Of a stretch of DNA of 64,000 nucleotides, positions 27,512-36,195 are shown piece after piece; within the stretch, counting starts at the first letter, position 1; each line of letters starts with the position of its first letter. The stretch covers positions 124,001-188,000 of the forward strand of contig JANQLY010000002.1 of assembly GCA_028280345.1 (NCBI GenBank), in the 5' to 3' direction. A model generated the notes under the pieces. It saw only the letters and a list, made by a program, of their open reading frames with translations. It was not told where the DNA came from and made no database searches. The translations under genes and the position numbers were made by a program. The stretch comes from Pseudomonadales bacterium. GTDB taxonomy: Bacteria; Pseudomonadota; Gammaproteobacteria; Pseudomonadales; UBA7239.

Positions 27512-28063
27512 TTAAACCCTGTATTTTTCCGGTCGTATCAATGCTTCATCGCGTACCGGGTAGTGATCGTTATTGCGATCATCAAAGTAGTATTTGAGGG
27601 TTTTATACACGGTATAGAATGCGAGGTCTTTCCAGGGAATTTCATCTTCGCGAAACAGTTGTACTTCAAGCGATTCCTCACCCACACCAAAAGCTTCTGG
27701 ACCGGTCAGGTAGGAGCGATAAAAAAAGAACACCTGGTCTATGTCCGGCACATTGTAAATGCAGTAGAGCTCAACATCGGTGAGTTCAGCACGCGCTTCT
27801 TCCCAGCTTTCCCGTTTTGCCCCGGCATCGGTGGTTTCTCCGTTTTCCATAAAGCCGGCAGGCAGGGTCCAGTAGCCGTGACGCGGTTCAATCGCGCGGC
27901 GACACAGCAATATTTTGTCTTCATAAATGGGTAGGCAGCCAGTGATCACACGCGGGTTCTGGTAGTGGATTGTCGAGCAAACGTCGCAAACAAAGCGCTC
28001 GCGATTATCGCCTTCCGGAATTCGGGTGGTGATGGCGCTGCCACAGTTACTGCAAAACTTCAT
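27512..28063 (-). CDS. Nudix hydrolase with N-terminal zinc ribbon
   Basis: 183 residues from ATG 28063 (MKFCSNCGSAI); the reading frame stays open upstream but without conserved sequence. Two CxxC pairs (CSNC and CDVC) form a zinc ribbon at the N-terminus. The Nudix box GFMENGETTDAGAKRESWEE near residue 76 has the full G-x5-E-x7-RE-x2-EE layout. Zinc-ribbon Nudix proteins of this size include NudC-like and ADP-ribose-type pyrophosphatases, and the substrate cannot be determined here. It converges on the repeat array, with its stop about 25 bp from the last unit. Confidence 0.85.
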   Translation of the reverse strand: MKFCSNCGSAITTRIPEGDNRERFVCDVCSTIHYQNPRVITGCLPIYEDKILLCRRAIEPRHGYWTLPAGFMENGETTDAGAKRESWEEARAELTDVELYCIYNVPDIDQVFFFYRSYLTGPEAFGVGEESLEVQLFREDEIPWKDLAFYTVYKTLKYYFDDRNNDHYPVRDEALIRPEKYRV

Positions 28064-28238
28064 AGTTCGCTGGATCTGTCGTTGAATTGGCAGTATACCA
28101 GCGGGGCGCAGGCTTTGCCGCGAGGATATCTGCCAAATCATTGCGCCTTTCCGAAAACCCCTATTAAAACAAATAGTTAGGTATTAAGATGGAATGCTCC
28201 CAACAAGTACTCACTGTTAACAGAAAGGCGGTAGGACT

Positions 28239-28895
28239 GTGTCAGAACTGATCCGACAACTAAGAGACCAATTGCTCCGTCATGAGCCGGTTGATCGTTG
28301 GGATGATCAGAGTTTTGACGGTGAGGCGGCGGTGCTGATCGCACTCACAGATAGTCATACCCCGGAACTTGTACTCACCAAACGCGCCGAACATTTGTCG
28401 AGCCATCGCGGTGAAGTGGCCCTGCCAGGTGGTAAAAAAGACCCGGAAGATGAGAGTTATATCGCTACTGCACTGCGCGAGGCTCATGAAGAAGTGGATT
28501 TATTACCGGAAAATGTTGAAGTGCTCGGTCAGCTTGATGCGATGGTGACTCGCTTTGGCATGAAGGTAACTCCGGTGGTGGGTTTAATTGCTCCGGATAT
28601 CCAGCTCGTGCCAAACCCGGATGAGCTGGATGCGGTATTTAAAGTGCCGTTTGATTTTTTTCTGCGTGATGAGCGTATGCGCACTGATATTGGTACTGTA
28701 GGTGGTTTCAAAGTCAAAGTGCCTGCCTGGGAATACGATGGTTATGAAATCTGGGGCGTGACAGCAGTGATCCTGGTCTCGATGATGAATACCTTTTTTG
28801 ATAAAAATATTGATACCGGAATGGACAAGTTGCAAGGAGAGTTCAAACCTCAGGACTGGCGCCCGGTCAAAGGCAAAAAAGGCATTACAGAATAA
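28239..28895 (+). CDS. Nudix hydrolase, probable CoA pyrophosphatase (NudL/YeaB type)
   Basis: 218 residues starting at GTG 28239 (MSELIRQLRDQLL) after AGGCGGTAGGA. The upstream UPF0035-like motif SSHRGEVALPGGKKD runs into the Nudix box (GGKKDPEDESYIATALREAHEE), the layout typical of coenzyme-A diphosphatases, which cleave CoA to 4'-phosphopantetheine and 3',5'-ADP. A 16-bp gap separates it from the next gene. These genes and the NTF2-like and phosphotransferase genes downstream are closely spaced on one strand and look like an operon. Confidence 0.83.
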   Translation: MSELIRQLRDQLLRHEPVDRWDDQSFDGEAAVLIALTDSHTPELVLTKRAEHLSSHRGEVALPGGKKDPEDESYIATALREAHEEVDLLPENVEVLGQLDAMVTRFGMKVTPVVGLIAPDIQLVPNPDELDAVFKVPFDFFLRDERMRTDIGTVGGFKVKVPAWEYDGYEIWGVTAVILVSMMNTFFDKNIDTGMDKLQGEFKPQDWRPVKGKKGITE

Positions 28896-28911
28896 GGGCT
28901 AAGCATTCTTT

Positions 28912-29439
28912 ATGATCTTTTCTCTCGGCGATAAAAAATTACAGCTGCAAGGTGAAAACCATTTTCTTGCCGAAACCGCATCGATTGTTGGTGACGTAAG
29001 GCTCGCGAATGAAGTGAGTATCTGGTTTAACGCTGCACTGCGCGCTGAGCATGAGCCGATTACAATTGGCGAGCAATCCAATGTGCAGGAAAGTGCTGTA
29101 TTGCATGTCGATCCAGGCTATCCAATTATCATTGGCAAGCTCGTCACGATAGGACACAAGGCGATGGTACACGGTTGTACGATTGGTGATGGCTCGTTAA
29201 TTGGTATTAATGCTGTGGTGCTCAATGGTGCGAAGATCGGCAAGGGCTGTTTGATAGGTGCGAATGCGCTGGTGACAGAAGGTATGGAAGTGCCGGATTA
29301 CTCCATGGTGCTCGGTTCACCAGGCAAGGTAAAGAAAACACTCGATGAAGAAATGGTCAAAACGCTGGAGCTTGCAGCACTAACCTATGTCGATAACCTG
29401 CATAACTATGCAGCTAACCTGAAACGGGAAGATACTTGA
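28912..29439 (+). CDS. Gamma-class carbonic anhydrase-like hexapeptide protein (YrdA type)
   Basis: 175 residues made of left-handed beta-helix hexapeptide turns. The three metal-ligand histidines expected of gamma-carbonic anhydrases are in place: AVLHVDPG, then IGHKAMVHGC. The usual LRGD motif reads ALRAEHEPITIG here, so the conserved Gly-Asp pair has become Ala-Glu. Stand-alone YrdA-like members often show no measurable carbonic anhydrase activity, so only family membership is safe. C-terminal helix LEEMVKT-like packing follows the beta-helix. Confidence 0.84.
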   Translation: MIFSLGDKKLQLQGENHFLAETASIVGDVRLANEVSIWFNAALRAEHEPITIGEQSNVQESAVLHVDPGYPIIIGKLVTIGHKAMVHGCTIGDGSLIGINAVVLNGAKIGKGCLIGANALVTEGMEVPDYSMVLGSPGKVKKTLDEEMVKTLELAALTYVDNLHNYAANLKREDT

Positions 29440-29467
29440 TGCCCGGATCAGACTAACGGAGTCAGTT

Positions 29468-29908
29468 ATGCCATACCCGGAGCGTAAAGCCCTGTTGCAG
29501 TGGGCGGAAAACTATGTGAAATACTGGAATGCGGGTGACAAACAGGCCTGGATAGATAACTGGCGCAGTGTCGCACCCGGAGAGTTTCGCATGTATGACC
29601 CGGTGGGTACGCCGGAAAAAGTTGGCTTTGAAGAAATTGTCGGTGCCTGGGAGTTGTTTCAGGCGATTGACAAATTTCGTATTGTTGAGAATTCCCTGTT
29701 TGTCTGTGGTAATGAAGTTGCATGGTTTCTCGAAAATCATATTACTACCAATGGTGAAACGTTTATCGGCTATAGCATCGAAACCTATCGCTTTGAAGAG
29801 GATGGTTCAGTATTGATTCGCACCTACTACGATGTACCGAAAAAAGATGATGATGAGCTTGGCAATGCGTTTAAGGAATATCTGCCGGATGATGAAAAAC
29901 CAACATGA
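29468..29908 (+). CDS. NTF2-like (SnoaL-type) protein, nuclear transport factor 2 family
   Basis: 146 residues with the NTF2/SnoaL cone-fold pattern: an N-terminal helix with WAENYVKYWNAGDKQAW, then a strand-rich half with WRSVAPGEFRMYDPVG and VAWFLENHIT. Members are ketosteroid-isomerase-like, polyketide-cyclase-like or purely binding proteins, and function is not predictable. Its stop overlaps the start of the phosphotransferase gene (ATGA at 29905-29908). The two are therefore translationally coupled and probably act together. Confidence 0.75.
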   Translation: MPYPERKALLQWAENYVKYWNAGDKQAWIDNWRSVAPGEFRMYDPVGTPEKVGFEEIVGAWELFQAIDKFRIVENSLFVCGNEVAWFLENHITTNGETFIGYSIETYRFEEDGSVLIRTYYDVPKKDDDELGNAFKEYLPDDEKPT

Positions 29909-31257
29909 CTGATAAATGGGACCAGGCAGTTAGCTGGATAGAACAGGAACTCGGCGGCAAGGTAACGAATGTGCGCGGGCAGGGTCGCTGGCGTGCGGCG
30001 TGGTTCTTTGATCTTGAGAAAGACGGCGAAATACTACCGATGTATTTTCGCGGTCATCGTCCTGGTCTCGGTAAAGATACAAAACGGCTTGTGATGGAAA
30101 TGCAAGTCATGCAGGTGCTTGAGGAACACAAGATTCCTGTGCCTCATATCTATGGTTTGTGTCCAGAGCCGGAAGGCATTGTTATGGAATGCAAGCCCGG
30201 CAGGCCCGATTTAAGTACCCTCGAATCAGAGATCGACCGCACAGCGGTGCTGGATCAATATGTCGATGCGCTTGTCACCATGCATCAGATTGATATTGAG
30301 GCGTTTTCCCATGTCGAATTAACGCGGCCAACAAGTTCTGCAGCACTTGGGCTTGCGGATATCGACTACTGGGAAGCTATTTACCGCAAGCAAAAATTTA
30401 AGCCGGAGCCGCTCATTGAGTGTGTGTTGCGCTGGTTGAAAAGTCATGTGCCCGAAAATCGTGAGAAAATGGTGTTTTTACAAGTGGATTCCGGGCAGTT
30501 TATTTTTCACGGAAACCAGCTCAGCGCCTTGCTGGACTTTGAGCTCAGTATGCTCGGCGACCCGATGGCAGATCTGGCCGGCTTGCGCACACGACATCTG
30601 TCAGAACCGCTGGGCGATTTATCGCGGGCTTATCAGCGCTATGAGCAGGCCACGGGTGAGAGCATAGATTGGGTGGCTCTCGACTATCACACAGCACGCT
30701 TTGCACTGATGACGCCGATGCCGATTGCGGCTCTCGTAGCGTTTCCACCGGAGCGGGTCAATTTGCCGCAGTATCTTGGCTGGTATTATCTCTACAGTCG
30801 TATACCGCTGGAAATTATTGCGCGCCAGGAAAATATAACACTGCAAGAGCCGCAGCTTCCGCCACTAAAAGAAACATCTCCGAGCGAGTTTGCCGCGAGC
30901 TTTAAAGCGTTGCAGGCACATCTTAAGGCTTTGCATGAAGAGGCCGGAAAATCGGATCTTGCCTATGAGCTGGATATTACCCAGCGTATGAGTACCTATC
31001 TGCGCCGGGTAGATGCGCTCGGTGCTGATTTTGATGCAGCTAATCGTGAGGAATTAGGTGGTATTCTTGGCAAATCTGTCGACAACTGGCTATCTGCCTG
31101 GCAGGAGCTGGAAGATCTGGTATTGGTTGCTGAAGATGATCGCTTGCCGGAGTTGGTGAATTTTTTCTATCGTTATACCCAACGCCATCTTTATTTGCTC
31201 GGCCCGGCATTGCGTGAATTGGAAGGGGCGCAGTTGCAGTATGGGAAATCTGCATAA
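29905..31257 (+). CDS. APH/ACAD10-type phosphotransferase family protein
   Basis: 450 residues. An aminoglycoside-phosphotransferase-like kinase fold occupies about residues 1-300: a nucleotide lobe (FDLEKDGEILPMYFRG), then a DFELSMLGDPMADLAG block, which is the metal-binding motif typical of ACAD10-like enzymes. The Brenner catalytic loop reads FLQVDSGQFIFHG, where the usual HGDxxxxN His and Asn are replaced and the loop seems shortened. The last 150 residues are a helical extension. Family members phosphorylate hydroxyacyl-CoAs, choline or drugs; no substrate can be claimed. It is coupled to the upstream NTF2-like gene. Confidence 0.78.
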   Translation: MTDKWDQAVSWIEQELGGKVTNVRGQGRWRAAWFFDLEKDGEILPMYFRGHRPGLGKDTKRLVMEMQVMQVLEEHKIPVPHIYGLCPEPEGIVMECKPGRPDLSTLESEIDRTAVLDQYVDALVTMHQIDIEAFSHVELTRPTSSAALGLADIDYWEAIYRKQKFKPEPLIECVLRWLKSHVPENREKMVFLQVDSGQFIFHGNQLSALLDFELSMLGDPMADLAGLRTRHLSEPLGDLSRAYQRYEQATGESIDWVALDYHTARFALMTPMPIAALVAFPPERVNLPQYLGWYYLYSRIPLEIIARQENITLQEPQLPPLKETSPSEFAASFKALQAHLKALHEEAGKSDLAYELDITQRMSTYLRRVDALGADFDAANREELGGILGKSVDNWLSAWQELEDLVLVAEDDRLPELVNFFYRYTQRHLYLLGPALRELEGAQLQYGKSA

Positions 31258-31357
31258 AATTGATTTGGTCCGAGACAAAGTCACACAAAGTGCGCTACAT
31301 TGGAAAGGTTGTTTGAGTTTTTATACTTTTAGCTAGTCAGGGAATCAGGAGGAAGAT

Positions 31358-31738
31358 ATGGGTATTAAACGACACGGTCTTTCCATCGGTATTGAAAGAG
31401 TGGGTAGCGAGTTCTTTTTATCACTCAAAGCCGTTGGCAAATTAACTCACGAAGATTACGAAACGATCACGCCGATGATCGACTCTGCCCTTGAGGGTGT
31501 CAAGGAGCCCAGCATCAAGGCCTTGATCGATGGTACGGAAATGGAAGGTTGGGAGTTGCGTGCGGCGTGGGATGACTTCAAGTTCGGCCTCAAACACGGA
31601 ACCGAGTTTGAAAAGGTTGCCATCTACGGCAACAAAGGCTGGCAGGAAATCACCGCCAAAATCGGTGCGTGGTTTATATCCGGCGATGTTAAATACTTCG
31701 AAGATGCTGATGAAGCGCTAGCCTGGTTGCAGGGCTAG
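31358..31738 (+). CDS. SpoIIAA-like/STAS-fold protein (DUF3478 family)
   Basis: 126 residues: MGIKRHGLSIGIERVG, then KAVGKLTHEDYETITPMID, a central KALIDGTEMEGWELRAAW, and IYGNKGWQEITAKIGAWF with a terminal DADEALAWL. These are the blocks of the SpoIIAA-like family. It has a STAS-related fold but lacks the regulatory phospho-serine, and membrane association has been suggested for some members. The ATG has a near-perfect AGGAGG site. The gene stands about 100 bp after the phosphotransferase gene. Confidence 0.83.
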   Translation: MGIKRHGLSIGIERVGSEFFLSLKAVGKLTHEDYETITPMIDSALEGVKEPSIKALIDGTEMEGWELRAAWDDFKFGLKHGTEFEKVAIYGNKGWQEITAKIGAWFISGDVKYFEDADEALAWLQG

Positions 31739-31762
31739 CGCTTACTATATAGCTCTTTATTA

Positions 31763-32914
31763 CTAACCCTCAAATCCGTCAAGAATATCCTTAAAGCCTG
31801 AGGGATCGTGGCGCCCGAAGCAAATGGTTTCAAAGGTGCCAATACCTTCAAAGGTTTCGTTGCCGCGGGTGAGTTTGGCTTTGGCAACCTGGTGGATGTG
31901 GATATGCCGGTAGTCGAGCGGGTCGAGTTCACTGAGTTTCCAGTGTTCTCCGGCATAGGCCTCTTCGCCTTTCCAGAATGCGTGACCCCATTCGCTATGA
32001 TGGTAGCCGATGCCGAGAATCTGGAAGCGCACCAGCGGTGTTAGTTCAATGCTATATTCGGTGTTATCAGCATCAAACAGTTGTACCGATGAGGTCTCGG
32101 TCCAGCGTGTGCCTTTTTGCCAGTTAATGTTGTGACTGCATTTTTTTGTGTGATACAAACCATCATCGTCACCTTCGGGGATTTGTTCCATGGAACTGTA
32201 GGCGGGAATAATCGCGCCGCCTTCCTGGGTGGGATTGCCGTCCCTGTCCTGGAAGGTCGCATAGTGGGTACAAAAGTTTTCAAAATGAATCGGTGCCCAT
32301 ACCCAGTACACCCCGGGTTCGCCGTTTAGCAGTCCAGGGGCGCCGGCTTCCGGTTCGCCCACGGGGCGGTAGCCCCAGCTTTTATCGCGGGTACCGTAGG
32401 TGGTGGCCAGATTAACCTCGTGTCGTTCACCGTTAATGGAAATATAACCTTGCCAGAAACCGTATTGGGTAAAACGTGAGTTCTCCATAATCACGCGCAC
32501 ACCCTCACTCATCACATTCTTATCTTCCTGAACCGGGGCGGTGCGTGCATGAAACACCAGGTCACATTCGATACCGGTATCGTTCGGACGTACGAGAATG
32601 CGAATTTTGCGCATCGGTTCTACCACTTCAATACTCATCGGCCCTGCAGTGGTTTGTGTTCTATCCATTGGTGCGCGGCAGGAAGTGTGAAAAGAGTACT
32701 GGTCATCGCCAATTACCACGCTGAAGTGTCCATCCATAACATGGCGGTTCGGATAAATACCGAAACCGGATTCAAAAAAGAACGCGCCGTCTTTATCAAA
32801 GCCGTTAAACCAGTAGCGGTCATAAAAGTTGCGCTCGGCACTGACCGGGATAGCAATCGGATCTGTAGTCTGGTGGATGCAGTAATCGTCGAAGGAAGTA
32901 ATTGTCTGACTCAT
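31763..32914 (-). CDS. Uncharacterised beta-rich protein, lipocalin/AttH-like appearance
   Basis: 383 residues, no signal peptide, rich in aromatic and beta-strand patterns (FFESGFGIYPNRHVMDGHF, YGTRDKSWGYRPVGEP, VYWVWAPIHFENF, HHSEWGHAFWKGEE). I do not recognise a named family with certainty. The two-lobed, Trp-rich pattern recalls AttH/hydroxyneurosporene-synthase-like beta-barrel proteins found in lipid- and steroid-degrading bacteria. The ATG at 32914 has an AGAGGT site. It lies 54 bp downstream of the CofC-CofG-CofH gene on the same strand, so co-transcription is likely. Whether it uses or handles F420 is open. Confidence 0.6.
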   Translation of the reverse strand: MSQTITSFDDYCIHQTTDPIAIPVSAERNFYDRYWFNGFDKDGAFFFESGFGIYPNRHVMDGHFSVVIGDDQYSFHTSCRAPMDRTQTTAGPMSIEVVEPMRKIRILVRPNDTGIECDLVFHARTAPVQEDKNVMSEGVRVIMENSRFTQYGFWQGYISINGERHEVNLATTYGTRDKSWGYRPVGEPEAGAPGLLNGEPGVYWVWAPIHFENFCTHYATFQDRDGNPTQEGGAIIPAYSSMEQIPEGDDDGLYHTKKCSHNINWQKGTRWTETSSVQLFDADNTEYSIELTPLVRFQILGIGYHHSEWGHAFWKGEEAYAGEHWKLSELDPLDYRHIHIHQVAKAKLTRGNETFEGIGTFETICFGRHDPSGFKDILDGFEG

Positions 32915-32968
32915 GGTAAAACCTCTAATGCCCGGTTAATTCATGGTTTGTGATACCGCTTCGACATG

Positions 32969-35900
32969 CTATATGGCGATCAGGGTCTCGGCGGCATTAA
33001 TAATCGGTTGTGATGCTGGCAAGGGGGTGAAACGTAACAATTCCACCTCCTCGATAAAACGGTAATCCGTGGTGCGCTGTTGTGGTTGGCGGTCAATACT
33101 TTCAATCAGTTGTTGCAGCGTTTGCGGTGTCTGCTCCTGGCCGTGGGCGGCACCTGCAGCGCGAGTAATGCTCTCATTCATCAGGGTGCCACCGAGGTCA
33201 TTTGCGCCAGCTTGCAAACACGCGAGAATACCGCTGTGACCGAGTTTAACCCAGGAGGCCTGGATATTGTCGATGTAGCCATGCAGTACAAGGCGTGCAA
33301 TGGCGTGCATGAGTACGGACTCGCGGAAGGTAGGCCCTTTGCGCGATTTGCCGCGTTTGTAGATAGGGGCTTCTTCACCGACAAATGGCAGTGGCACAAA
33401 CTCGGTGAAACCGCCGGTGTCTGCCTGCAAATCGCGGATCGCAAGCAGGTGCGCAGCCCAGTGTTCATAGTGATCTACGTGGCCAAACATAATGGTGGAA
33501 GTAGTTTTGATACCGAGTTCGTGGGCGGTACGTATCACTTCAAGCCACTGCGCGCTATTAATTTTGTCCGGGCAAATAATATTACGTATATCGTCATGCA
33601 AAATTTCTGCAGCCGTACCTGGCAGGGTGGAGAGTCCGGCAGCTTTTAACTGTTGCAGGAATTCGCGCACGCTAATGCCGAGGGTTTCGGCACCTTGAAA
33701 AATTTCCAGTGGTGAAAATGCATGGATATGCATGTTCGGTGTGGCTTCTTTCACGGCACGGCAAATGTTGAGGTAATGCTGACCGGTATAGTCCGGGTGA
33801 ATGCCCCCCTGCATGCAGACTTCTGTTGCCTGGCGGTGCTTTGCTTCGAGACAACGGCTTTTGATTTCCTCAAGGCTGATGTCATAGGGTTTGCCGCGCA
33901 GGTGCTCATGGGTTTTACCTTTGGAGAACGCACAGAACTGGCATTTGAAATAGCAGATGTTGGTGTAGTTGATATTGCGGTTGATGACATAGGTGACGGT
34001 ATCGCCACACACTTGCTGGCGCAGTGCATCGGCAGTTTGACAGATTGCGCTGTAGTCATCGCCACGGGCCTGGAACAGGCGCACAATATCGGCCTCATTC
34101 AGTGGCTGGTTGACAGTTACCTTGTTGAGAATAGCCTGAACATCCTTGCTCAGTGTTTTATGTGAGCTTGTGTGCAAGCGGTGAATATCCTCATCCGGTG
34201 CGTCGCTATGAATACCGGTCACCCAATCGTCGATACGCGGGTAGCCTTCGGCGTCGCTAATCGTTTGCAGTGGATGATGGAAGTTGTGATCTGTCCATTG
34301 CTGTGGTTTACGCGCGTAGGCCGGGTAAATCGTCAGGCGCTCATGCAGGTATTTGCCGGCGATTTCAGTTTCGCGGCGCAGGTTTTCCAGATGTGGCCAC
34401 GGTGCTTCCGGGTTTACATAGTCCGGTGTTAGCGGTGATACACCGCCCCAATCGTTAATACCTGCGTTGACGATCTGCGGCAACACGCCGGGGCTCAGAT
34501 TCGGTGGCGCCTGAATCGCCATGGTGGGGCCAAAGATCAAACGCGCGATCGACAGTGTCCATAGCAATTCGTTGAGGTCGGGCTCCGGTGCTTGCGCCAT
34601 CTGTGTGTTTTCCTTGGCGCGGAAGTTTTGCACGATAATTTCCTGAACATGGCCGTATTGTTCGTGGATCTGGCGAATGGCCAGCAGCGATTCGATACGT
34701 TCGCGGCGAGTTTCGCCAATGCCAATCAGGATGCCGGTAGTAAACGGCACTTGCTGACGGCCCGCTTCAGTGAGGGTGTCGAGACGACGTGCCGGAACCT
34801 TGTCCGGAGAGCCGTAGTGGGGCATGCCTTTCTCACAGAGACGTTCAGAGGCACTTTCCAGCATAATACCCATGGACGGTGAAACCGGACGTAACATGGC
34901 CATTTCTTCCGCATCCATACAGCCGGGATTCAGGTGGGGCAACAGACCGGTTTCAGTAAAGACTTTTTCGGCAACATCACGTAGGTAGTGCAAAGTGCTG
35001 TCATAGCCCATTTCATCAAGCGCATCCCGTGCGGCCTTGTAACGTAGCTCCGGACGCTCGCCCAAGGTAAACAGGGCTTCCTTGCAACCCATCGCCGCAC
35101 CTTCGCGAGCGATTTCCAGTACGTCGTCAACACTTAAAAAGACCTTGTCGAGTTTTTTCGGTACCTGAGCAAATGTGCAGTAGTGGCAGACATCGCGACA
35201 CAGCTGGGTCAGCGGAATAAATACCTTCTTTGAAAAGGTCACCACATTGTTAAAGCCCTGGTCGCGCAGATCGCTCGCGCAGGCCATCAGCAAAGCAGTA
35301 TCTTCTACAGCAGATAGTTGCAGTGCCTGTTGATCAGACAGTTTTCTACCCACGCGCAGCGTATCAAGCAGGGTATGTAATGCCTCGGGGCGGGCCAGTT
35401 GCAGTTCGCTAACATAGGCGGCGGTAAGATTGTCGGCTGTTGCGAGTTGTTGCAGTTGGAAAATATCTTCGCAATTATCGAGATCCAGTGCGAGGTGGTG
35501 GCTATAAAACGTGTTGACTGACAAACCTTGCTGCAAAGCCTGGTCGCGATGCCGGGTAAAACTTTCGGTGCCAAAGCAGAAAGTAAACGGGGTATGCAGA
35601 GCGGTAATCATCGCGTTGGTGCCACCCTTGTGCTGACAGCTGACAAGGGTGATGTCTTTGTCGCTGTTGCGGTGTTCTGCAACCAGTGTATCGATATCGG
35701 TGCTGTTGATCAGTGGCAGGTCGCCGTGCAGGATCAACAGTTCAGTATCAGCAGGTGCTTGACTGGCGAGTAACTGTTGCGCGGCTTGCAGACCGGAATT
35801 CAGGCATTGATCGGCTTCCAGATTGAGCACTTCAATGTTCAATTCAGTGGCAAGCGTAGTGCATTCCGGATCACGACTCAGAATAAAGACCCGCTCAATA

Positions 35901-36037
35901 GCTGCACTGTGCTTCAGGGCCGAGATGCCATCTTTGACCATCAGCAGCATCAATTCCCGGCGCTGTTGTGGCGTCAGGGAATCCGCCAGACGCTGTTTGG
36001 CAAATTGCAGGTTTTTTAACGGAATAACTGCCCACAT
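32969..36037 (-). CDS. Trifunctional coenzyme F420 biosynthesis protein, CofC-CofG-CofH fusion
   Basis: 1022 residues with three domains. Residues 1-210 are a CofC-type guanylyltransferase (IPLKNLQFAKQRLAD, HGDLPL at 104-109, GGTNAM near 138, LDLDNCED near 184), which activates the phospho-acid side chain precursor. Residues about 245-575 are CofG, a radical-SAM enzyme with CxxxCxxC at Cys280, Cys284 and Cys287. Residues about 640-1000 are CofH, also radical-SAM, with CxxxCxxC at Cys694, Cys698 and Cys701. CofG and CofH together make the deazaflavin FO from tyrosine and the ribityl-uracil. Actinobacterial FbiC is a CofG-CofH fusion; here CofC is joined in front. CofD and CofE are not in the window. 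It is divergent from cobB, and the promoter must lie in the 158-bp gap. No frameshift or broken motif is seen. Confidence 0.9.
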   Translation of the reverse strand: MWAVIPLKNLQFAKQRLADSLTPQQRRELMLLMVKDGISALKHSAAIERVFILSRDPECTTLATELNIEVLNLEADQCLNSGLQAAQQLLASQAPADTELLILHGDLPLINSTDIDTLVAEHRNSDKDITLVSCQHKGGTNAMITALHTPFTFCFGTESFTRHRDQALQQGLSVNTFYSHHLALDLDNCEDIFQLQQLATADNLTAAYVSELQLARPEALHTLLDTLRVGRKLSDQQALQLSAVEDTALLMACASDLRDQGFNNVVTFSKKVFIPLTQLCRDVCHYCTFAQVPKKLDKVFLSVDDVLEIAREGAAMGCKEALFTLGERPELRYKAARDALDEMGYDSTLHYLRDVAEKVFTETGLLPHLNPGCMDAEEMAMLRPVSPSMGIMLESASERLCEKGMPHYGSPDKVPARRLDTLTEAGRQQVPFTTGILIGIGETRRERIESLLAIRQIHEQYGHVQEIIVQNFRAKENTQMAQAPEPDLNELLWTLSIARLIFGPTMAIQAPPNLSPGVLPQIVNAGINDWGGVSPLTPDYVNPEAPWPHLENLRRETEIAGKYLHERLTIYPAYARKPQQWTDHNFHHPLQTISDAEGYPRIDDWVTGIHSDAPDEDIHRLHTSSHKTLSKDVQAILNKVTVNQPLNEADIVRLFQARGDDYSAICQTADALRQQVCGDTVTYVINRNINYTNICYFKCQFCAFSKGKTHEHLRGKPYDISLEEIKSRCLEAKHRQATEVCMQGGIHPDYTGQHYLNICRAVKEATPNMHIHAFSPLEIFQGAETLGISVREFLQQLKAAGLSTLPGTAAEILHDDIRNIICPDKINSAQWLEVIRTAHELGIKTTSTIMFGHVDHYEHWAAHLLAIRDLQADTGGFTEFVPLPFVGEEAPIYKRGKSRKGPTFRESVLMHAIARLVLHGYIDNIQASWVKLGHSGILACLQAGANDLGGTLMNESITRAAGAAHGQEQTPQTLQQLIESIDRQPQQRTTDYRFIEEVELLRFTPLPASQPIINAAETLIAI

Positions 36038-36195
36038 AGTGCAATAAAATCACTCAATTTGCAGGCATATTGACGGTAAATCCGGGGGATGTCGATAGGT
36101 AAAAGTGTTGATGTTTTGATCAATCGGAATATGGCTCTCAAATCCGGTTGGGCCTGATACACTGCCCGGACAGCAACTGATAATGTGGTTATTTT

